The notes below the pieces were generated by a model. It worked only from the letters and a program-made list of their open reading frames with translations, was not told where the DNA came from and did not search any database. The position numbers were made by a program, and so were the translations under genes. From Nematostella vectensis (lineage: Eukaryota > Cnidaria > Anthozoa > Actiniaria > Edwardsiidae), in NCBI RefSeq assembly GCF_932526225.1, contig NC_064040.1, forward strand, positions 9,172,856-9,236,855: a stretch of 64,000 bases of DNA, read 5' to 3'. Below are positions 34,101-46,100 of this stretch, piece after piece. Within the stretch, counting starts at the first letter, position 1. Each line of letters opens with the position of its first letter.

Positions 34101-37100
34101 CGTCAATAAAGCTGTCAAACTCGCTGTACCCGTCCACGTCTTCGTCAGAAGAGTACTGGTCAATGTCGCTTCCCGAGAGCTCAGCTTCTTCATCAATGAA
34201 GTGGTTCAGACGGTATGTGTGCATTTTCTACAAAGGAGAATGGTAGTACATGGCTTGTATTATTTATCATGATAATAATATTACACTGTAGCCTAAAGTC
34301 AGTCATAATGTCAGTTTATGAGGATAATATTCAAAAGAAAAGAGGACAACGATAATGATGGCAATAGTTTTGATGTAATAAGCACATATGATTTATACTG
34401 CATTTCTGTCATTGTGCCCTTTAAAGCGTTTTATGATTTATTGAAAGCATCTTGTCACTTGCTTGAATTAGCCGATGAATTGTTTGAGTGGGTCGGTATT
34501 GTGCAGGACGGTGAAATGGCGGCGTGATTAGCCTTCTTTGATGCACCTATATTACATAAGGCCAACTATATAGCATTTCACCGTTTATTATAGACGGTGT
34601 ATACCTTAGATCGTTTTGGTTGGCCATGTTGTGCTCTGGCTGGCTTATGCCGCTGCTTTATCTGAAAAGACTCTTTCTTCTTCATTCGTCTGTCCGCTTC
34701 TTCCACCTTCTCTTGCTTTTTTGGGTTGCATGCTGAAAATGAGTCAGTTGCAGGTTACGGGCAACTCTAAATATACCAGGTAAGTCGTAAAGAGATGTTT
34801 ATCAAAGTATGATGAAAGGGGGGCAGAGGATATCGCTATTCACCCTGGACGTGCTTATGAGGAGTCACTCATTTGCTGTGGTCTGCTGTTGTTCAGTGAC
34901 ACGGGTTTCCTGGCCAATTGTGTGTGTCACATAATTACAGACTGCAGTTTGGTGTAAGTCGGCAGTACTCCTCCAGTCACGCCCACCCAGATATATTAAA
35001 TATATTGTTCATGATGAAATTGTTATGTTTATGTTCATTTAACATAGATGTTCACATAAGTGGGTCATTTTTTTTTCTTATGGCCGTTGTTCTGATTCCT
35101 ATATGGATCTGATGATCTGTAAATTTTAATAAATATAATCCAATAATTTTGATTTACTATTGCAGTTCACATAAGCATTTTACAGGGAAAAAAAAACACG
35201 ACATTTTGAAGGGTATGCATTAGCTTACCTTTCGTATAATCGCATTCGAATTCATCTTCACTTCCAGAGTCGATGACCTGAGCAAACTTCTTCTTTTTTC
35301 TTTCATTATCATGTGTTGGACTCGTAGCAGCTGGACTCGACAAGATGGTCCGTCTGTAAATACTAGCCTTGCCAACAGGCTTCAGGCGCCTTTGCACCAT
35401 CACCTTATCGTCATCATCATCTTCATCATCATCATAGGCAGTATTGACAGCATTATTAGACTTCTTACTTAAATCTTTACCAGCAATAACCTTATTATTG
35501 GCCGCCGGTGCATCCTCATCGTCTTCACTCTCTGCTATCGCTACGACATTCCCATTAGAGATTTTTGCCTTCAAGCGTCTGCCAACAATAGGTGAGTCGG
35601 CATCGGTGTGATTGGGTGATTGACACAGTGCAGGACTTTCTAGTAATAATTTCTTTAATGCGCCTTTACCGCGCTTCCGAATAATAGGGGAGTCGACATC
35701 TGATGTGATATCCTTCTCCAATAGCCCTTCTCTTTGGCATGGGGATTCAGGAAAAATAATACTTTGTGCGCTCTTCGTGGGCTTGCGAATAATTGGTGAA
35801 TCTTCATCAGATATGTTATCCTTCTTGGATAGCCTTTCCCTACAAGGGGATTCAGGAAAAAGGTCTGCGCTTTTAGGACTGGGATGACGGCCCAAGTTGT
35901 TGTCTACACTTGCCGGTACATTTAGCCGCTGTTTATGAGCTGGCAAACTAGAAGATTTACTTTGAGCTTGAGCATCAACTACACTATTAACAGTTGAGTC
36001 ATTTGCGCTCTCAAGGGGCACCTGCTCTTGCCCCGTCACAGGTTGTTTTACTTTACCAGGAGATCGCTTTAGTTTCAGTTTGAAAGGCTTCTTTTGTTTA
36101 ACATTCCCTGATTCACGAGATTCCGGATACATATGTTCAACATCCACCGAGTCACGCAGGCTTTTGTCTTGATGCATGATTGTGTTACAAGACTTTGAAT
36201 TCTCAGGAACACTGACTAGAGTGTCAGATACTCTCTCTAAGTCACGCAGGCTTTTGTCTTGATGCACGGTTTTGTTACGAGACGTTGAATTCTCAGGAGC
36301 AGAGACATGAGTATCAGCGACCCTGTCTTTTGAAGTAGAGACTTCGTCGCTCTTATTTGTCCTTTCAAACGCACTTAATAAACTAATCGAATGTTCAATA
36401 CTGGATTTGATACTTTTGTCCTTCGTCTTGATACCCTTTGTGCATGCTTTTTCATTCCTAATTATATTTGTATTCAACACTACGTTGGAACCAGTTTGTG
36501 CTGTAGTATTTGTACTTTTGTTTTTACTCCCTTTTTTTAAATCATTTATCGCGTAACAGCGTTTTGTATCGATCTGATCGTTTCTATGATCTGGAGAAGC
36601 TTTCCTATCGTCTATATCAATGTCAAATGCCTCCATCAAAATACTATCATCACCAAACACCATGCTCAAATCGTCATTATCGACGTTCCCTTGAGGTGAC
36701 GTCATTATTCCCAGGTCAAAGCATGGCTCATCCAACAGGGTTGACGATTCAGGGGGGAGTTGCTTGCTACTTGGCCCCACTGTCCCAGGGTTAGGTCCAT
36801 GAATATCTTTTAGCTCTTTGTCATCTGGTAATAATGGTGGTGATCCAGGGGGAGGTAATTTTCTAACATTGTCTACTATCCAGGGGTGGAACTCGTTAAA
36901 TTCAGCATCACTTGGTAAGGACGATGATGACATGTTCACATCACCAAGAAGATCGTCTGAATTATTCAACTTTGGCGTATTACGAGGCTGTTTTTCTTGC
37001 TCTATATCATTGCCTACATCAGACAATTTCGTTGTTTTAATTTTTTGGTTTGCTGCCATTTGGCTAATAGCGTCAATTTTCGAATTTCCCCTACCTAGCG

Positions 37101-40100
37101 TGGATTCCGGTTCAACCTCGAAATCCATTGATTCAGGAATCATTGGCGGAGACTCCGGAAAGGAAATTTCTCGTGAGCAAAAATCCGAGTCATTCCCATC
37201 TATTAGTCTGGATTTATTCCCTCTTGCTGACTTACTAGAATCGTTAATTGGAAGAAGCTTTGGAACTTTACTAGCACGTCTTTGTGGAGTAACATCTTTT
37301 CGTTTCCTGTCTGATAACCCTGAGGATTTAATCGGGGAAAACGAGAAGTCTAGATCGTCTAGCGATGGTGGAGTGGGGACATCCGTAGCGTGTCTCTGCA
37401 GGCGCTGGTTCACTGCAGGTTTAACCTGTGGAGTCGAGGATGGCAATAGCTGTGATAATGGTCCGAGATCGTCATCAGAATCTTGACAGCTAGATACAGT
37501 CGATTTTACGTCCTTTAAAGTACCCTCCTTATCACAACTAAGCCATCGTGCTGTCCTAGCCGCGGGAACGTTGGTTTCATAGATGATTTCTGCATGGTTC
37601 TTTACGCCGTGCTCATCGGCAGGCCCCCCAAAATCAAGACTATCTTGGACGTCTACCGCGATATGATTCTCATGATCAAGTGATGCTTCAAAGTCATCAT
37701 CTCTTTCAAATTTCTCAAGATATTCTTTCCATCTGGCCTTTCGTTCGACTGGAGATACGCGCTTCTTATCAATAGATCTCTTTTTCTTAGCTTTCTCCTT
37801 TGGCTTGGATTCTTTGAGTTTCTCTGCCGATTCAGTCCCACGCTCTTGTCGTACAACATCCAGCTCTTCAGCATCGTCGTCTTTAATCACTATTCGTCTC
37901 TGCTTTGTACTTATTCTTTTATCACTCTTTGCGTTACGGGCTTCTGCACCATCACCATCTTGGCCAGACACAATGTCTTCCCTCGAGTCATTTCCAGGAA
38001 GGTCGTTAGGGTCCAGGAAAGACCTACAAGCACCCAAGGAGTAAAAAATTACTTTTGCCAACAGGAAATCTGAGATGCATCGGTGAATATAACTAAATTC
38101 ATTAGTGCGTGACTCCATCTTTTTTTCCATTTTATTAAATGAATACAATTTCTAACTTCGTCTAGAATTTTTCTAACATCATATAAAAATTACAAAGTGA
38201 ATCATTTAAACGAAATTAGGGCTTTTGCGCAAATAGCTTTCGAAGCTGGTGATTTTGTTGGGTTTTGGAGAAGGTTGTTTTTCGCATAGTCGTGCGGAAG
38301 CTCACAGTACTTTGTTTTGGAAACAACTATTTTGATGACGCGGTCGCGCGAGTGCTGGGTCAAGGTCACCATTACCACCACCCCTACCCCACCCCCTTCT
38401 GCCCACTCCAAGCACCGCCCCCTCTGAACCGTTACCTCAGCAGACGCCTCATCGAACAACTAGAGGTATGTAGCGAAAAAAACTACTTACGGTACGTAGT
38501 GGTTTTGCGGACAAAACACTGCAGTTCAGTAAATCATAACAGCGGGCTGCACACTGACCTCATTTCCGCATCGTAAGAGTCGTCTTCCCCTATGACGTCA
38601 CTTCCGTGTAATTCAATGAATTCCAGGATCTCAACCAAGTGCTTGGTGCGCCGCGAGTGCGAGACGAGGAGGACTGGGGAGGGTGCTGACTGCCATGCCA
38701 TCCACTCTGTTAGAGACAGCGGTTTGACAGCGGGCTCGACAGGGTCACATGACCTTCTCCTGGCAACTGATGGCGAATCTGAAGATCTAGGATGAAGGCG
38801 ATGGTAACAATGAATGTATGTCATCCTCGGGACCCAGGGCGTCGCGGAGATCGGTTTCTTTCTTCCTCGCGCGCTCCCTGTGTGCCCGATCTCCGCGACG
38901 CTTTAGGTCCCGAGGATAAATGCATGTGGAAATTGAAGGGGCCTCGGCTTTATGGAAATATAACACAACTAGTGTCCCTTTGTAAAAAATAAGGAAGAGG
39001 GATGTATTTAGGGTAATCTCTTTGACGTCATTCCGTATGAGGATAAAACAGATACAAAGAGTGACAAGATTTAAAGAAATAACAGCAACTGTTAGGAATA
39101 GGACAATAAAGTTGTAAAGTTAATAGCAACAACAACAACACCGGATACGCTCATCGCGCCTGAAAGTAACAATAACTATTAATGTGAGCAACAACAATAA
39201 CAACACCAGATACGCTCATCGCGCCTGAAAGTAACAATAACTATTAATGACAGCAACAACAACAACAACAACAAAAACAACACCGGATACACTAATCGTG
39301 TCTGACCGTAACAATAACTATTAATGACAACAACAATAACAAAAACAAAAACAACACCAGATACAATGATCGTGACTGAAAGTAACAATAACTATTAATG
39401 TCAGCAACAACAACAATAACAACACCAGATGCGCTCATAGCGCCTGAAAGTAACAATTATAACTATTAATGTCAGCAACAACAATAACAACACCAGATGC
39501 GCTCATAGCGCCTGAAAGTAACAATAACTATTAATGTCAGCAACAACAACAATAACAACACCAGATGCGCTCATAGCGCCTGAAAGTAACAATTATAACT
39601 ATTAATGTCAGCAACAACAACAGCAATAACAACACCGGATACACTTATCGTGCCTGACCGTAACAATAGCTATTAATGACAACAACAACAGCAACAACAA
39701 AAACAACACCAGATACACTAATCGTGACTGAAAATAACTATGACGACGATAGCAACAAGATACACTCAATGTGCCTGAGAGTAACAACAGCAACTGTATA
39801 AATAACAACAGCAACAGAGACAAACTGACATGGGCTTGGCAATGATAACAACTATAACGATGACAACAATAACAACACCAGAGACACTAACACTGACATG
39901 GGCTTGGCAATAAAGTATCCGATGACTCCGTCCCACTCAATATCCCTAATAGCCCAGTAACTCCGCCTCACATACAATTCGTAATTCTAATAACCGATTC
40001 TTCGGCAAGCGTACAGTACGATAACCAGTTCCGTATCACTTCATATTAAAATTGCTCTATACTTTTGCGGAGGGCCCAATGCTCATGACTTTTTTCTAAG

Positions 40101-43100
40101 ACGACTACAAATTTACTTATGCATATAGTATGCACAGAAAAGACTATACAATTACGACAATGGCGATGAAAACAATAACAACACCAGAGGTACTCACCTG
40201 CGCCTGACTGCTGCCTTGGGTGTAGTCCCAGCCTCGCACCCTTTGAGCTTGAAGTTCTCTTGCCAATACATCAGTTCCCCATACGACAGCAGCCCGTCAT
40301 CCTTGCGTGACGTCACGCTAGGCGGCGTGACAGCCTTAGTGAGTAACGCCTTGATCTTTCCGCTGCTCTTGTTTGCATCAGATTTCCGCTTATTTTTACT
40401 TCAAAAGATATACACAATATCTTGGTTCTCGTTGAGCAAAAATTAGTGACCAGTACATCGAGGGGGCACTCAAAATGTTTAACAATTGTTTGTGTGGTAT
40501 TTTGAAAAGGTCAAGGCTTAAACTTCACGTAGAATGAATCGAATTTTTGGGTCTTCGTTATGATCTTTTTAATCTCTTTTCTTCTTATTTATTTGTATTC
40601 TATATTGGTTTGATTATTGTATCATACATGTTTTTTTTTGGAACTTGGCATGTCAGCACCTTACTAAGTAAAGGAAATGGTTATGTGGGGATCAGGGGGT
40701 CAGGTCAAAATCATATGGGAGTTGATTTTTCTGTACTGTTGGTACTTACCCTTTAGCCACATAACTCCCCACCGTCATCTCCATCTTAAACACTGTGGGG
40801 GTAAGGTGTTTTGGGATCATACGGGGGTTATCCTGGTATAGATCAAAGGAGCCAGTCCCTTTTACGATGGCCTTGTGGATAGACTTCTTATTGGATTGGC
40901 TTCTCTTGTACACCTGAAACAATTATTTACCAGGATATTTAGTAGTGAAAAGTATAAAGTGTTAATGCTTTTCTGGGAGTATCCTGGGAGCGGTTCTATA
41001 AATAGCTAGGGTGACGCTGATGACAGAATTAATGACAATGATAGCTTATGATAATAATAATGACTTACATTACTGTATCTTATGGTTATTAAGTGATGAT
41101 TTTGAGAATTATGATGTGAATTAAAAGGTGATATGAAATAAAGCTGCACCATGATGATTATGAGAATGATGATGAAACAATGATTTAAGAAATGTGATAT
41201 AGTATGTCGACTACCTTATTCTACTTTATTTTCTCGGCACATTTCGCGAGTCTTTAATTTCGTGATCGTGGAGAGAAATTGTGTCTGCAGGGGATTTGAT
41301 TTCGCGAATGAAGTTGCTAATATGCGTAATAGTTGATACACCAGGAACAATAATGGAAAGATACAAGAAGCTCGTAGCTACACACTACAAGGAACAGGAA
41401 CAGGATAGTAAGGGCTTGTACAAATGTTGTTTAGAATTTGTTATAGGACTATTAAAAACACAAATATATGATTCTTCTGTATCCATTAAATTTCGCGAGA
41501 TTGAAGTTCGCGGCCTTTATTTTTCGCGAGTATTGAAATCCACGTATTTTAAGCTAATCATAACAATAAGAAAGATGGCGATGAATGATCATGATTATAA
41601 AAGATAAAAGGGTTACCCACCTGTTCCTCCTTGCCTTCGGCTACCAGAACCACAATCCGGCCATCTCTCTTGCGGCCCGTTCTGCCCATGCGCTGTACAA
41701 GCCTGATAGGTGACGCATGCGCATCAAAGCACACAATAAGGTCGACGTCACCGATGTCTAGTCCCTCTTCACCAACGCATGTAGAAACCAGCGTGTTGTA
41801 GCCACCCATACGAAAACGATGCACGACCTGGATATAGAAAAACAGATCTGCAATAAGAAAATGGGTGTTGTGGCTATGCAAACAAAAATTGTGTTGCATT
41901 GTGTATCTTTTGTTGGGGTCAGCTGTGAAATACTGTACATAGTTTTACAAAACCTTTTCTTGTGTCAAGGAATCAACAGAGGGTAGTTTTGGCAGCAATG
42001 CTAGTTGGCGCTGGCAATGTTTTTACAGGGCCTTTGAAAGGGGGATGTGAGAAAGAAATTGTTGCCAGCCAAATAAAGAGTCTTACATACTGAGGATCAG
42101 TCCCCAAGCCATCCAAGTTCTCAGTATTTCTTCCATTCCCCAATCAGTCTAGATTCAGTTCTGCCCTTTCATGACAGATACCTAAAGTTCTCAAGTTTCT
42201 TCACCCTTTGCAATTGTTTCCTCTGAATTGTTTTCACTGAAGATTCATTATTATTTTTAAGCAGGTCTTTGGTCTAACATATATATGTAATCAACTCATC
42301 TACAAGTTTTATAAACATTTTTATTTTATTTTAGAAAGAGATCTTTACCTTTTATGTGTGAATAATTATAATAGCTTATAACGGATATTTTAACCATTAG
42401 TATCATCATCACCACCATCACCAAAAATCACACTACAACCACCGTCATCATGATCATCACCTCCACACCATCACCATCATAGTGATCATGCTTATAATCA
42501 TCATCATTACTACTAATCTCAATTCTACTATTATTTTTACAATAATTATGATTATAATAATCATTTTTACTATTACTATGTATTATCATCATTATTTCTG
42601 ACATCCTTTTCATACACACCTCAAGCTGTTCCTTCTGTGACAGCCCCTTTGAGCTTTTTCCAGTAGATGCCTGTCCAATGAAGCTCATGACACGCACCAG
42701 AGGCTTGTGGCGGCAGAGGATAGTTGTGATCTCCTTGACACTGTCTCGATACTGGGAGAAAATCATTACTCGAGTGTCTACAGATGGCTTACCCTTTACT
42801 TCGCCCAGATTATCACTACCTAGAAAAGACAAAAATATTAAGAATTTTAGATTTAAGAATAACGCATGCAGTTTATTAAGTAGTGGCATGAAGATCATGA
42901 CAATGGCAGGTTTTTATTGAATAAATAATGGGTCGTGTAGCAGCTCTCAGAAGATTTCACCTGATTGGATTGATACACCACAGACAAAACAATGGGAAAC
43001 AAAACAATAGAACGGGAATACAATAGAAAATGAGGTAATCCAGCCAATCCTGTTAGGCCTTACGAGCGGGCTGCTACATGACTGTAAATAATTCTTGCAT

Positions 43101-46100
43101 TTTTACTCAAGGTTTTCTTTTCAATGCCGCTTGTACCTTTGCTTGTAGACTCTGCAAATTTTTTGAAATGCTCCACAACAATTTCCTCAAGCTTCTGAAG
43201 CTTTGGATGGCTTTTGAATCGCGGGTCAGATGCCTGGAACTGCATGGAGCGGCGACGACTGGGTGAGGAAAACTGTGAGAAGAGAGCACTGGTGTCTGCA
43301 ATCTCATCCAGGGGTGTCTCAATGCTCTCACGGAGGTCTTCCATTATCCCCATAAACTCCTATGTACATGATTGTAATACAAGCTCAAGTTTTATCATTC
43401 CCTCAGCAAAGACATTACAAACTCGGAAGAGTAGTGTGTACAAGATACAGTAAATTGTTACCTGATGTCTCATTAGCTCTGTCTTGGCACGAGTCATGCC
43501 TTTGCTTCCCTCCATGATTCCTTTGATGAAGTTGTAGAATGACAGGATTCCATGTTGATGCAGGAGCTCGTAGGCATGGTACAGGCTTATCCCCATGGCA
43601 AAGTCTCCCTCAATACTCCCCACCTGGGCTCTGTTCTGTTAAAGATTAGCACAACCAATAAGCACTCAGAAGAATCAGGTATTAACCCTCCACACAGGGA
43701 TGGATGTACTGTGTGTAATACCAACAGAATGTTAATGTAAAAAAAGCAATATAGTACATTTTGCCACAACATGTTGCTCAAAATGTCGTACTGGTATTAG
43801 CGTACAGTATGTATGTTATACATTGTCTTTCTCTATACAGTACGTACCTAAAAACAAATGATGTTAAGGTAAGGGGTCAATACATCCCATACTATGTATC
43901 ATAAAATGGGACAGGAAAAGTGGACAGTAGCCCACAGCACATACTGTTCTTTCAAATAAAGGAAAATAAACATGGAGTTCCATGTGTAGTCATTTTCTCA
44001 CCATGTTCTCAGCTGGACCCTTCCTGAATTGTTCTCTGCAGCTCAAGAGCATAAATTTGGACATGCGCAGGGGGTCCTTCTGCCAAACAACACGATTACA
44101 GAAAAGCCTGCCAACAATGGTGTCCAGAACCTGATAAAGACAACAAACAATACGATTACAGAAAAGCTTGCCAACAACGGTGTCAAGAACCTCGTAAAGA
44201 CAACAAACAACACAATTACATAAAAGCCTGCCAACAATGGTGTCCAGAACCTGATAAAGACAACAAACAATACGATTACAGAAAAGCCTGCCAACAATGG
44301 TGTCCAGAACCTCGTAAAGACAACAAACATTATGATTACAGAAAAGCCTGCCAACAATGGTGTCCACAACCTGGTAAAGAAATTCCTAGGGTAAATAAAC
44401 ATGTGTTGATACAGATAAATGAACCTTGCAGTGTGTTCCATAAATGCTCCAATAAAAGCCCCCTATCTAATGAACGCCTCCTATTTATGGAACCCCCCCT
44501 TAAGCTAACAAGCTTCCATTGATCACTCGTCACAAACACCCCCCTCTAAGAAATGCCCGCCCGCCCCTCTTGCCTCCCTCCCAGTTTAAAAACAAACGGC
44601 ATAGGAAGTAGGGTAATATAAATCAAATTTAATTGCCTTTTTGCTTAAACTGAGCTAGACTTCTACTGAGTGGGCTTACTCAATGTCAAAAGACGCTTGC
44701 TACGCGGGCTATAATTCAATGTGGTCCTGACTAAAATTAGAAACCTGATGTGCTTAGGTTTCTTATTTTGTTAAGTTAATAATAAACACTCTTCTATAAC
44801 AGGGGATGGGGGTTGTTGGACATGAAGTAGCCTACACTACCTTAAGATATTGGGTTTTCACTCTGACTATCTGGTCACCTAGTGGCACTACGATCTTCTC
44901 TACTGTCCGTGCGTGGGTGTAGGGCTTGATATCTTGGGAGTCCTCTGAGCGCAATTCAACATGGCTTATGAGCAGATTGGTGAGTACTTGCTGTACTGCC
45001 TGCAACATTTAAAAACAATGTTTACTTTCTGAGAGTTCAGTTTGAAATCCCACCCTCGCTATTAGGAGACTATGGACACATACTGCATATGCACGAGGCA
45101 AATTTAATGCACATACTGTACCAGCGAGAATCCCTTAAACTCTGTAAGGGATAAAATATACAGTGTAATTACAATGCAAAAGCCTGTGATAAATATCCAG
45201 ATTTCTCTGATATTTATGAATGGAATAAGCCTGAAATTGAGACTCTGTATTTTGTATCCTTAGTGTCTACTGCATGTCCAAAGCACTGTGGTCTTTTACC
45301 CTGTTGTCATCAATATTACACAACCAAACATTTCCTCTCACATAAGGATGTCCCCATTTGCTCTCATATTACAGGGGCGGATCCAGGATTTCAAAATGGG
45401 AGTGGATAATGGCCAGATAGACAGCTGATCCAGTGGTTCTTGGTAGGTCACAATAACAATACTTCATGCTGTATTGGATTTGTCATGTCAGAAAAGTCAA
45501 GCAAGAAAAGGCACATGGACAGTACCTCCTGTCCCTCAGACATTTATTTTCTTTTTCAAGCATAGTGACTTTTCATTTTTGTACTCAAAAAAGGTATCCA
45601 CCAAATCCACTCCCACTGTATGGAATTGAGTACAATAGAATACTCGCAACTATCTTTTATTCTTTAAAAACTAGACACAACAAAGCAACTTAGCTACAGA
45701 AGAAGATACTTAATTTTTTTTTCAGGGTCCAGTATACATCAAATTGTGCGCTCTGATTGGCTGTCGTGAGGTCCAGTATCCTACGATCCGGACCCAGCGA
45801 TACCAGACCGCTCACATCCAAAGCTCGAAATGGTGAGTTGATTTGTAAAATGACCATCAAAAACTGGATTTTTAATCCCAAAGTTATAGATCTTCACACT
45901 AAAACTGCATTTTTATTTGTTACTTTATCTAGAATCATTGACTTTACGAAAAATCGGCTTCAAACTCCCTGTGTTTTGACAATTTCCTGCCATAATGATT
46001 TTGCAATGCAAGCGACAATTTCAAGTTTGCTGGAAGTTTATTTGGGACAGAAAAAGCAGCAAATCGTCTCTTCATGCGAAGAAAAACAACAAATCACCAG

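Noticed and set aside
36818-37486. Plus-strand 222-aa ORF
   Set aside because: Antisense to the large FANCM exon 38023-35229, whose minus-strand frame has conserved motifs and flanking splice sites.
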